From the NCBI GenBank assembly GCA_902773215.1, contig CACYDQ010000405.1:1-11274 (forward strand): a stretch of DNA of 11,274 nucleotides, written 5' to 3'. The DNA is from an uncultured Spirochaetaceae bacterium. GTDB taxonomy: Bacteria; Spirochaetota; Spirochaetia; Treponematales; Treponemataceae. A program made the position numbers and the translations under genes. Below the pieces are notes generated by a model. The model saw nothing but the letters and a program-made list of their open reading frames with translations, did not search any database and was not told the origin of the DNA. Below, one piece after another: positions 1 through 6,990 of this stretch (positions within the stretch are counted from its first letter, which is position 1; each line of letters opens with the position of its first letter).

Positions 1-356
1 AAGCCCTGGGTGCAGATGTTCTACGAGAGCGGAATCAAGATGTATGCCTCGGAAAAAATAGACGGGACCTCGGTCGGCATCGTATGGGACGGCGAGCGGA
101 TTTCCTTAACCGCGATGCCGTGAAGGAGATTGCGAAGAAGCTGGACCTGCTGTATCCCTGGGAGGAGATGATGTCGCTGAAAGAGGCGGTTGACTTCATC
201 ATGGGCCGGCCCCAGTCGGTCCTCTGTGCCGGGAACAAGATGGAAGGGCTGGTGCTGCGCTCCCCTGTCGAGCTGTACACGAACAACGGCGACAGGGTCA
301 TCTGCAAGGTGAAGGTCAAGGATTTCGTTGACGGAGTGAAGGATTACAAGGCATAG
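1..356 (+). pseudogene. RNA ligase, internally deleted and frameshifted (5' end outside window)
   Basis: Two reading frames together carry the signature of an ATP-dependent RNA ligase of the Rnl2-like nucleotidyltransferase type. Frame 1 (bases 1-123) contains motif I, ASEKIDGTSVGI, with the nucleophilic lysine at codon 55-57, and stops at TGA 121-123. Frame 3 continues from about base 87 to the TAG at 354-356 and carries motif IV (EGLVLR) and the motif V region (KVKVKDF), preceded by FLNRDAVKEIAKKL, a segment that in full-length members follows the central motif III region. Only about 50 residues separate the frame junction from EGLVLR, and the GE-x-G / LFD-type central motifs are absent. 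I infer a deletion of roughly 200 or more bases that joined two frames within the stretch around 87-105. The product should be inactive. An assembly collapse could give the same picture. The stop lies 5 bases before the next gene. Confidence 0.72.
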
Positions 357-361
357 GGGCT

Positions 362-769
362 ATGAGAGGGAATATGACTGATTTGGAAGAGGCACGGAAG
401 TTTTTCGGCGAGGATTACTACGCGACCAAGGTCACGGGGATCGAAATCACGGAAGTGGGCGACCACCGCGCCAAGTGCTCGCTTGAGCTGACACGGAACC
501 ACAAGAACGCCTACGGGGGCGTCATGGGCGGGGCGATTTTCACGCTGGCGGACTACACCTTCGCCGTCGCCTCGAATTTCAGGCAGCCGCAGACGGTCTC
601 CGTCACCAGCCAGATAAACTTCATCGGCAGGGCGAAGGGCAGCCGCCTCATCGCGGAATCCCGGCTGATAAAGGACGGGCGCACGACCTGCCTGTACGGG
701 ATTGACGTGACCGACGAGCTGGGGACCAAGGTCGCCTTCGTCACCATAAGCGGGATGAAGCTGGGATAA
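362..769 (+). CDS. PaaI-family hotdog-fold thioesterase
   Basis: A 135-residue protein of the single-domain hotdog superfamily, probably a cytosolic acyl-CoA (or other acyl) thioesterase. The core helix reads NAYGGVMGGAIFTLADYTF (residues 49-67), matching the PaaI pattern of a GG pair followed by TL-x-D; Asp64 is the likely catalytic acid. The usual HGG is MGG (Met55) here. The later strands (VSVTSQINFIGRAKG, then a second strand pair ending VTISGM) complete the fold, and the length is typical. The start is uncertain. ATG 362 has AGGGG only 2 bases upstream, while ATG 374 (Met5) has AGAGGG 3 bases upstream. The gene follows the broken RNA ligase closely and may share its transcript. The substrate cannot be read from the sequence. 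Confidence 0.85.
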   Translation: MRGNMTDLEEARKFFGEDYYATKVTGIEITEVGDHRAKCSLELTRNHKNAYGGVMGGAIFTLADYTFAVASNFRQPQTVSVTSQINFIGRAKGSRLIAESRLIKDGRTTCLYGIDVTDELGTKVAFVTISGMKLG

Positions 770-775
770 GAAAGC

Positions 776-807
776 CCTGTCGGACGGACAGGCCCGCCTG
801 TGATTTT
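776..807 (+). terminator. Weak candidate terminator after the thioesterase
   Basis: Two mutually exclusive short stems lie just after the stop: CCTGTC/GACAGG (776-781 with 787-792) and ACAGG/CCTGT (788-792 with 797-801). The second is followed by GATTTTAAATTT. Both stems are short and the T tract is broken by A, so termination here is plausible but not strong. Confidence 0.35.
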
Positions 808-811
808 AAAT

Positions 812-840
812 TTGCGCTCCCTGCCTTTATGCCTTATAAT
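812..840 (+). promoter_or_regulatory. Sigma-70-type promoter for the beta-CASP gene
   Basis: TTGCGC (812-817) and a perfect TATAAT (835-840) are separated by 17 bases. The predicted transcription start is about 847, giving a leader of roughly 75 bases. The sequence TTATGCCTTATAAT (827-840) recurs with one change in front of the gene at 4353. Confidence 0.7.
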
Positions 841-845
841 GGAGG

Positions 846-892
846 GAAGATGACTGGAACAGGGTCCTTGGACCGCGCTTTCCGGTATCTTC
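846..892 (+). promoter_or_regulatory. Structured 5' leader of the beta-CASP gene
   Basis: GAAGAT (846-851) pairs perfectly with ATCTTC (887-892), enclosing a second inverted repeat GGTCCTTGGACC (863-874) that can fold as a 4-bp stem closing a CUUG tetraloop. The outer stem begins at the predicted transcription start, so the mRNA would begin with a 5' hairpin. It matches no riboswitch I recognise. Confidence 0.35.
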
Positions 893-922
893 ATTCTTCA
901 AGGAAAATCAGGAGGTAAAAAT

Positions 923-2473
923 ATGAGCGTATCATGCTATTCACTGGGTGCCGCCGAGGAAGTCACCGGCAGCAAGCATATACTGGAGATTGACGGCCGC
1001 AGCTTCATGATCGACTGCGGGGCCTTCCAGGGCAAGCGCAAGCTGAGCGACCAGAAGAACCGCGAGTTCGAGTTTGCGAGCGACAAGATAGAGTCGGTCA
1101 TCCTGACCCATGCCCACTACGACCACTGCGGGCTGCTCCCCATCCTGACCAAGAACGGCTACCGGGGCAACATCTACGCGACCCCGGCGACCCGCGACCT
1201 TGCGAACATCGTCATGATGGACAGCGCTCGGATTCAGGCCCGCGATGCCGAGTTCCTCCGCAAGCAGGCGAACAAGAAGCACGAGAAGTTTGCCTGGAAG
1301 CCCCTCTTCACCGAGGACGACTGCGTCAAGGCGGCCAACCAGATAGTCTCCCTCTCCTACAACCGCAAGATGTACATCGCGCCGGACATCCAGCTGGAGT
1401 TCTTCGACGCGGGGCACATCCTGGGCAGCTCCATGGCCTACCTGACGATAACCGGCCAGCGCAAGAATCCCCTGAGCGGCAGGACATCCGGCACCAACAC
1501 CCCCATGCGCCGCCTCTGGCACAGCCTCTTCCCGGCTTTCGCGAGCGGGCAGGACGCGAAGGAGAAGGACGGCGAGACCGCCCTGCGCGGAGCTCCCTCC
1601 GACGAGATCCGCATCCTCTTCACCGGCGACCTGGGGCGGCCGGGCAAGGCAATCGTCCGTGACCCCGCGCGGGACTTTCCCGCACCGGACTACATCTTCC
1701 TGGAAAGTACCTACGGAAACCGCCTGCACGAGGACCAGAGCATGGCCCTGGACGAGCTTGCGAAGATTGTCCGCCGCGCGGTCAACCAAAACGGAAGGAT
1801 AATCATCCCCGCGTTCGCCATTGAGCGGGCGCAGGAACTGGTCTACTACCTCCACCTGCTCGGTGACCAGAAGAAAATCCCCAAGATTCCGATTTACGTG
1901 GACAGCCCCATGGCCGCCAACGCGACCGGCATCTTCCAGCTGCACCCGGAGTGCTATGACGAGGAGACGACCGAGGCCTTCATCCGCCACCACAAGAACC
2001 CCTTCGGCTTCTCCCAGCTGACGACGATTACCGGCGTGGACGAGTCCAAGGCGCTGAACAAGGAGAAGGGGCCGATGATCATCATCAGCGCGGACGGCAT
2101 GTGCGAGGCGGGCCGCATCCTGTACCACCTTGCCAACAACGTCTCCAACCCCAACAACATCATCCTCATCGTCGGCTACATGGCGGAGAACACCCTGGGC
2201 CGCAAGCTGCGCGACGGCGAGAAGGAGGTCAACATCCTCGGCGACACCTACCACGTCAAGGCGCAGGTGGAGACGATAAACGCCTTCTCCGCCCACGCGG
2301 ACTACAAGGAGATGACCGACTGGCTGGACAACATAGACACAAGCAGGCTCAAGAAGATTTTCCTGATACACGGCGAGAAGGACGCGCAGGCATTCTTCAA
2401 GGAGCACCTTGCCCAGAACGGCTACAAGGACGTGGATATTATCAGGTACGGGGAGACCTACGAGCTGAAGTAG
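923..2473 (+). CDS. Beta-CASP metallo-beta-lactamase-fold ribonuclease-like protein
   Basis: A 516-residue member of the metallo-beta-lactamase/beta-CASP/RMMBL group (CPSF73-like bacterial proteins), expected to be a cytosolic zinc-dependent RNase. Visible motifs are Asp31 (MIDCGAFQG), the zinc motif HAHYDH (63-68), His164 (DAGHILGSS), Asp236 (FTGDLGR), beta-CASP motif A Glu261 (LESTYG), a motif B-like His402 (GRILYHL) and motif C His458 (FSAHAD). All metal ligands are present, so it should be active. A stretch at about 178-228, rich in basic, small and proline residues, separates the strand before it from the Asp236 motif; it is longer than expected and looks like an insertion. The start is secure: AGGAGG at 910-915 lies 7 bases before ATG 923. 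The gene is monocistronic by its own promoter and terminator. Codon third positions are strongly G/C, more so than in the next gene. RNA as substrate is inferred from the family. Confidence 0.9.
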   Translation: MSVSCYSLGAAEEVTGSKHILEIDGRSFMIDCGAFQGKRKLSDQKNREFEFASDKIESVILTHAHYDHCGLLPILTKNGYRGNIYATPATRDLANIVMMDSARIQARDAEFLRKQANKKHEKFAWKPLFTEDDCVKAANQIVSLSYNRKMYIAPDIQLEFFDAGHILGSSMAYLTITGQRKNPLSGRTSGTNTPMRRLWHSLFPAFASGQDAKEKDGETALRGAPSDEIRILFTGDLGRPGKAIVRDPARDFPAPDYIFLESTYGNRLHEDQSMALDELAKIVRRAVNQNGRIIIPAFAIERAQELVYYLHLLGDQKKIPKIPIYVDSPMAANATGIFQLHPECYDEETTEAFIRHHKNPFGFSQLTTITGVDESKALNKEKGPMIIISADGMCEAGRILYHLANNVSNPNNIILIVGYMAENTLGRKLRDGEKEVNILGDTYHVKAQVETINAFSAHADYKEMTDWLDNIDTSRLKKIFLIHGEKDAQAFFKEHLAQNGYKDVDIIRYGETYELK

Positions 2474-2513
2474 GCCAAACGAGAAGAACAAAAAGGCTTT
2501 CTCATGATTTTCA

Positions 2514-2553
2514 TTCAGCCCCTGTTTCCTTTGGGGGCTGAACTTGTTATTAT
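2514..2553 (+). terminator. Rho-independent terminator of the beta-CASP gene
   Basis: A perfect 9-bp stem, TTCAGCCCC (2514-2522) with GGGGCTGAA (2534-2542), and an 11-base loop are followed by the T-rich run CTTGTTATTATCTT. Confidence 0.75.
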
Positions 2554-2626
2554 CTTCAGATAAAGAAGGGGAAAGCTCAAAAAACTTCAGTTCATCGGGC
2601 TTCCCTTGTACTTTTAGGGGAAAAAG

Positions 2627-3496
2627 ATGAGAAAAACGATTTTTCTGGGATTACTTGCCTTTCTTATGGCGGTCCCCATGTTTGCGGGCGAAAAGCTCTC
2701 CGATTATACGCTGCAAAAGTATCAGGAGTTCACGGGCAACAGAGTCAAATGGACGACATACCGGGACAACAACGCGATTCTAAAAGAAATAGATGCTTTC
2801 ATGGGCGATGTCTACAGGAACCTGCCCTACAAGGCGCTGGACTATGAGCAGGAGAAACTCTTCTGGGAAAGCAACTATCAGGTGGAAACCTTCTGCTACA
2901 TATTCGCAGTGGAGGATTTGGATTTGAAAGAGGTACGCCTTGCCCTCAAGGACCTGATGCAGAAAGACGAAGACTATATCTCCTCCCACGAGAAGATGAA
3001 AGGGGCGAATGGCGGAGTTGCACCGCAGATGTACATACTGACCTCAGACGTGACATCCTGCTACATGAGTTTTTCTGTCGCCTCCGCGCTTTTCCACGGG
3101 ATGCGGGTCAAAAACCTGTACGCAGCGGCACTAAAGAAGGCTCCCACCCTCTGGAATGCCAATACGGGGATGGGTCAGTGGCTTTACTATGCGCCGGGCT
3201 TCGTCGGCGGAGGGCTGAAGAAGGCCGCAAAGTATTTCCAGTCCGCGTATGACGGGGCTGTGGATGACTGCGACCGCTTCTTCACCAGCGTCTATCTTTC
3301 TCAAATCTGCTTTGAGCAAGGGGATGCGGCTAAGTGCGCAAAGTACCTTGCCGAAGCCGAGGCCATCTGCCCGGAAAGCGGCCACGTCAAGAATGTCAGG
3401 AAGCAGAACGCCAAGGGAATCTCCCTCTTCTACTACAACCGCCACCGGACGGGCGTAGACGACAATGAAGACCCGAACGCAACCGAGCTGGAGTAA
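2627..3496 (+). CDS. Secreted TPR-like alpha-helical protein, function unknown
   Basis: A 289-residue protein with a clear Sec signal peptide: basic MRK, a hydrophobic core (residues 5-18) and a probable cleavage after MFA (20). No lipobox cysteine is present, so it is likely periplasmic or exported. The mature part is all helical in character. Residues about 193-250 read as TPR-like helix pairs (GGLKKAAKYFQSAYD, then ICFEQGDAAKCAKYLAEAEAICPES), a pattern seen in TPR proteins and in TatT-like spirochaetal proteins. I do not recognise a specific family, and no catalytic motif is visible. The start is supported by AGGGG at 2616-2620, six bases upstream. The gene lies between a terminator and the next gene's promoter, so it is probably a single-gene unit. 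I could not define its promoter with confidence. Codon use is less GC-biased than in the preceding gene. Confidence 0.75.
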   Translation: MRKTIFLGLLAFLMAVPMFAGEKLSDYTLQKYQEFTGNRVKWTTYRDNNAILKEIDAFMGDVYRNLPYKALDYEQEKLFWESNYQVETFCYIFAVEDLDLKEVRLALKDLMQKDEDYISSHEKMKGANGGVAPQMYILTSDVTSCYMSFSVASALFHGMRVKNLYAAALKKAPTLWNANTGMGQWLYYAPGFVGGGLKKAAKYFQSAYDGAVDDCDRFFTSVYLSQICFEQGDAAKCAKYLAEAEAICPESGHVKNVRKQNAKGISLFYYNRHRTGVDDNEDPNATELE

Positions 3497-3511
3497 CGGG
3501 CAGCCTGCCTG

Positions 3512-3540
3512 TAGCCAAAGCGTCCGTTCTATGCTAATAT
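3512..3540 (+). promoter_or_regulatory. Candidate promoter for the IMP cyclohydrolase gene
   Basis: TAGCCA (3512-3517, 4 of 6 consensus matches) and TAATAT (3535-3540) are 17 bases apart. The -10 region, TATGCTAATATGAGG, resembles the TATGCC...AAT..GAGG layout of the promoters at 812-840 and 4316-4344. Confidence 0.45.
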
Positions 3541-3577
3541 GAGGCATATTTCAGAGAATACTGAGCAGGAGGCATAT
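3541..3577 (+). repeat. 9-bp direct repeat GAGGCATAT in the leader
   Basis: GAGGCATAT occurs at 3541-3549 and 3569-3577. The second copy contains the Shine-Dalgarno sequence (AGGAGG, 6 bases before ATG 3579). The first copy lies at the predicted transcription start. Confidence 0.5.
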
Positions 3578-3578
3578 C

Positions 3579-4307
3579 ATGGACACGCTGGAACAGAAAC
3601 TGAAAGAGAACGGATACCCTGGACGAGGAATCGTCCTGGGCAGATCGGAGGACGGAAAGTCCGCCGTCGCGGTCTACTTCATCATGGGCAGGAGCGAGAA
3701 CAGCAGGAACAGGGTGTTTATAGAAGAGGACGGGGGGCTCCGGACGCAGGCGTTCGACCCTTCCAAGCTCAAGGATCCCAGCCTCATCATCTACTCGCCG
3801 GTCAGGGTCTTATCCGAGCCGGGCAAAACGACGGTCATAGTCACGAACGGCGACCAGACGGACACGGTATACGAGGGTCTCAAAAACGGAATCAGCTTCT
3901 CCAGGTCTCTGGAAAGCCGCACCTTCGAGCCGGATGCGCCAAACTACACGCCCCGTATCTCCGGCGTGCAGAAATTCAAAGGCGGAACATACGGTTTCAG
4001 CCTCTCAATCCTGAAAAGCGATCCCTCTTCCGCAGGGAAGCAGCCCTCCACGCTCCGTTACACATTCGACTATGCCAGTCCCGCTTCGGGAACAGGCCGC
4101 TACATCCACACCTACAAGGGTAACGGCGACCCCCTCCCCAGCTTCGAGGGCGAGCCGGAACTGGTCAGCCTGAAGGGGGACTTGGACAGCCTGGCCAATT
4201 CCGTCTGGGGAAGCCTGAACGCCGAGAACAAGATTTCCCTTTACGTCCGCTTTACGGACATAGAGAGCGGAAAGGTGACTACCAAGGTCATAAACAAGAA
4301 CGGGTAA
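3579..4307 (+). CDS. IMP cyclohydrolase, PurO-like
   Basis: A 242-residue cytosolic protein resembling the PurO-type IMP cyclohydrolases (Pfam IMP_cyclohyd), which close the ring of FAICAR to give IMP in the last step of de novo purine synthesis. Most bacteria use the unrelated C-terminal/N-terminal halves of PurH for this chemistry. Recognisable features are YPGRGIVLG (13-21), the AVYFIMGRSENSRNRVF stretch (31-47), IIYSPVRV (70-77) and VTNGDQTDTV (88-97), which sits in the nucleophile-hydrolase-like core. YTPRISG (123-129) and the C-terminal strands complete the domain. The start is well supported by AGGAGG six bases upstream. The gene has its own candidate promoter and no purine genes beside it, so pathway membership rests on the family alone. 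No terminator is visible before the next promoter. Confidence 0.78.
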   Translation: MDTLEQKLKENGYPGRGIVLGRSEDGKSAVAVYFIMGRSENSRNRVFIEEDGGLRTQAFDPSKLKDPSLIIYSPVRVLSEPGKTTVIVTNGDQTDTVYEGLKNGISFSRSLESRTFEPDAPNYTPRISGVQKFKGGTYGFSLSILKSDPSSAGKQPSTLRYTFDYASPASGTGRYIHTYKGNGDPLPSFEGEPELVSLKGDLDSLANSVWGSLNAENKISLYVRFTDIESGKVTTKVINKNG

Positions 4308-4315
4308 GCTTTCTA

Positions 4316-4344
4316 TTGATAATATGAGAATTATGCCTTACAAT
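4316..4344 (+). promoter_or_regulatory. Strong promoter of the Sel1-mutase-hydrolase-CotH operon
   Basis: TTGATA (4316-4321, 5 of 6 consensus matches) and TACAAT (4339-4344, 5 of 6) are 17 bases apart. The sequence TTATGCCTTACAAT (4331-4344) differs at one base from 827-840. The spacer contains the small inverted repeat ATAAT/ATTAT (4319-4323 with 4330-4334), which could be an operator but is short. The predicted start of transcription is only about 2 bases before the ATG at 4353. Confidence 0.75.
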
Positions 4345-4352
4345 AAGAGGAT

Positions 4353-6983
4353 ATGAAAGTTCATACGAAAAAGGCATATATAATAATAACGGTTGCCCTG
4401 CTGGCGCTCTCACCAGTATTCGGCAGGGCATCCGTCAACATGGCGGCAAATACCATCACGGCGGAAGATTTCTTTTTAGAAAAGCAGAAGCATGATGCCG
4501 CCCTGTCAGCAGAAATAGAATTTTACCCCCTGGACAGCTGGTATTTCTCCCTTCTCCTGTCCAAGCACAGCAGCCTGATGCTGATGAATACCTATGCACC
4601 GGGAATGCGGGATATCTACGGAACTCCGGAAAGCTCATTCCTCTGGTACATGGACATATCCGACGGCCTGTATCCCGAGTACGCGCCATTCATTCCGTAT
4701 GCGAACTATGTCATTGCCAAGTGCCTCAGGACAGGATGCGGGGTTATCAAGGACTATGCCCGTTCCAGGGAATTTGCCGAAAAGTCCTACAAAGCAGGAT
4801 TCGCAGGGGGCAACCTGCTTATAGCCGACGAGATAGAGGGCTGCTGGGCGGACAAGGAAACGGCAAAGCTTTCTGTCAAGAAGCTCTATGACTCTGCGGC
4901 AAAGGAAGAATTCCCCGAGTGTTTCCTGAGGCTCGCCCGGAACAGCAGCGGGGCAGAGCGCAAAAAGTACCTGGACAAGGCAATGGCCTTCAACGTATCC
5001 GAGGCCTACTACATGGCGGCACAGGACATCCTTGAGATGGGCAAGGGAAACATAACGGACGACAGCGCGGCGGAGCTTCTGGAGACCGCTTCCGTCCTGC
5101 TTGAGGAGGCAGAAGGCTTGTACCATGCAAAGAGCGCGATGCTTCTTGGAGATTTCTACGCAGGGACGATTCCTGCCCAGACGGAGTATTCCACGCCCTT
5201 ATGCTACAAGCAGTCAAACCCTTTCCACAACCAAGAGAAAGCCTTGGAATACTACATGAACGCCGCTATGTACGGAGAGCCGCGGGGATTCGCGGCCCTG
5301 GCAGCCATCTACCGTGAGGGCTACTTCGACACGACCGACAAAAACATGGCGTCTTTCTACTATTACAAGTACCGGGACACGCTCTACGATGAAAAGCTTG
5401 CCCGGAAGGAAAAGATGGAGGCAATCCGGGACTTCTACGAAAGCGGGGAGAAAGCACCGGACGAGACTATCTGCATGGAGCTGGGCCAATATTACAGCGA
5501 AGCCGAGACTGATGAAGGTGAGAAAGACGGCCTTGCCTGGCTGAATGAAGGGGCAAAGAAAGGCAGCTCCCTCTGCATGTACCTTCTGGGCACACAGTAT
5601 GAGGGCAAACCCGCCAGCCTGAACTTTTACAAGCAGGCGGTGAACAGCGCGAACAAGTTCCCCCTCGATGACTCCAAGACCGCAAAGACCTTTTCCAAGC
5701 TCGATGACATCTATGCGCAGGTCCTGCAGGGAGGACGGTTCAAGAACAACGTGGAATACTGGCTGAATTCCATGGATGACAAGAACTTCAGCGAGAAGAA
5801 GGAAGTCGAGAAGAACACGGAGCTTCTGAAGGTCGCTACCAAGAGCGAAGCGATGAGGTGGTTCAAGACGAGGGCAGAATCCGGCGGCAAGTTCGAGAAG
5901 ACCTGGTATGCATGGCTCCTCCTTGAGGACAACGATGCGACAAGCAGATACGATATGAAGGCGGCATCTGTCAGGCCTGACAGGGATGTCGCGGCGGTAT
6001 GGGGAATCATCCAGGATGTCCTTAAGGAAGACCCGGAGTATGCCCCCGCCCTGGTCTGCCAGGGACGCTGCCTGACCTATGCGTATGGCACCGGAAGGAA
6101 GAAGCCAAAGGATGCCCGGGCCAGCTTTGAGGCCGCCGCGAACCTGAACTATAGCGAAGCCTGGGGCTGGCTTGCCATCACGGCCCGGGACAAGGACGAA
6201 CAGAAGGAATTCATCACGAACGGATGTGCTTCTGAGGATGAATACAGTTACTACCTGTCCTTCTCCACCCTCATCTGGCTCTCGGGTCAAACCGACATAA
6301 AAGATTCCCTCATAGCGGCGGTCAAATATGGCTACATTGAGTCTTACGTCGCTCTGATAAAGCAGCGGATCCAGGACGTGTCTGTCACCTTTGACGGGGA
6401 CTACAGCAACTTGGACGAGGCCTATCAGCTGGCGGTCTTCGCCGAAACCGCAGGAATAAGCAGCGCAAAGGATCAAAGGCTCCGCATAGAGAAGTACTAC
6501 GGGGACAAAATGACGCTCTCCAGCTTCACGGTCAATGAGGCCATAAACCGCGCAAAGAAGAAAGTCTCCTCCGGCGCGGAAAATGCGGATGCCCTCTACA
6601 CGCTCGCCGAGGCATACAATGATGCCGGAACTCTGGTCAACGGGTCGGATGAGCTGGCCGCAAAGTACTATCTGATGGCTGCCAAGCTGGACAAGGTCGA
6701 GGCAATGGAGAAGATAGCCAGCTGCTACTACTATGGAAGAGGGGTTCCAAAGAATTATGCAAGCGCATACCTCTGGTACAACGCCGCAGAGCTGAACGGA
6801 AGCGAGAACGTGTATCCGATAATCGGAACCATGCTCATCGAAGGTGAAGGCTGCGAGCGGGACGTAGAAAAGGGGCTTGGCTACTACAAAACAGAAAGTT
6901 CCCTGCATCCCAGCTCCCAAGTGGTGAAAATACTGAACTGCTTTGAGGGGCTGCCCGAATCGTTCAGCCGGAAAAAGGATTAG
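4353..6983 (+). CDS. Secreted Sel1-like repeat protein
   Basis: An 876-residue exported protein. The signal peptide has basic MKVHTKK, a hydrophobic stretch (residues 9-23) and a likely cleavage near 24-26, with no lipobox. The rest is a long helical solenoid. The clearest Sel1 repeats are at the C-terminus: VEAMEKIASCYYYGRGVPKN followed by YASAYLWYNAAELNGS (782-817), and one containing LIEGEGCERDVEKGLGYYK (about 818-853). Diverged repeats are seen near 291-325 (QEKALEYYMNAAMYGEP then AAIYREGYF) and near 566-606 (CLTYAYGTGRKKPKDARASF). Sel1 repeats usually bind proteins, and no enzymatic motif is visible. The start is fixed by the signal peptide; AAGAGG lies only 2 bases upstream. It is the first gene of a four-gene operon and ends 7 bases before the mutase. 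Co-expression with a CotH kinase makes it a possible substrate or partner, which is inference only. Confidence 0.85.
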   Translation: MKVHTKKAYIIITVALLALSPVFGRASVNMAANTITAEDFFLEKQKHDAALSAEIEFYPLDSWYFSLLLSKHSSLMLMNTYAPGMRDIYGTPESSFLWYMDISDGLYPEYAPFIPYANYVIAKCLRTGCGVIKDYARSREFAEKSYKAGFAGGNLLIADEIEGCWADKETAKLSVKKLYDSAAKEEFPECFLRLARNSSGAERKKYLDKAMAFNVSEAYYMAAQDILEMGKGNITDDSAAELLETASVLLEEAEGLYHAKSAMLLGDFYAGTIPAQTEYSTPLCYKQSNPFHNQEKALEYYMNAAMYGEPRGFAALAAIYREGYFDTTDKNMASFYYYKYRDTLYDEKLARKEKMEAIRDFYESGEKAPDETICMELGQYYSEAETDEGEKDGLAWLNEGAKKGSSLCMYLLGTQYEGKPASLNFYKQAVNSANKFPLDDSKTAKTFSKLDDIYAQVLQGGRFKNNVEYWLNSMDDKNFSEKKEVEKNTELLKVATKSEAMRWFKTRAESGGKFEKTWYAWLLLEDNDATSRYDMKAASVRPDRDVAAVWGIIQDVLKEDPEYAPALVCQGRCLTYAYGTGRKKPKDARASFEAAANLNYSEAWGWLAITARDKDEQKEFITNGCASEDEYSYYLSFSTLIWLSGQTDIKDSLIAAVKYGYIESYVALIKQRIQDVSVTFDGDYSNLDEAYQLAVFAETAGISSAKDQRLRIEKYYGDKMTLSSFTVNEAINRAKKKVSSGAENADALYTLAEAYNDAGTLVNGSDELAAKYYLMAAKLDKVEAMEKIASCYYYGRGVPKNYASAYLWYNAAELNGSENVYPIIGTMLIEGEGCERDVEKGLGYYKTESSLHPSSQVVKILNCFEGLPESFSRKKD

Positions 6984-6990
6984 AGAAAAG

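Noticed and set aside
941..2491. 516-codon open frame on the minus strand opposite the beta-CASP gene
   Set aside because: It is a shadow of a gene with strongly G/C third positions. The translation is low-complexity (Val, Leu, Asp, Gly) with no domain, while the plus-strand protein has all family motifs and a strong ribosome site.
3487..3512. Terminator after the secreted TPR-like gene
   Set aside because: GGCAGCCTGCC is an inverted repeat with a one-base centre and cannot form a normal loop, and no T tract follows.
5214..6920. 568-codon open frame on the minus strand opposite the Sel1 gene
   Set aside because: The Sel1 protein has a signal peptide, repeats and a promoter. The antisense frame shows no recognisable domain or start signals.
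6943..6990. Upstream in-frame start for the phosphohexomutase
   Set aside because: The added residues (MRGCPNRSAGKR...) overlap the end of the Sel1 gene and do not resemble the family N-terminus.
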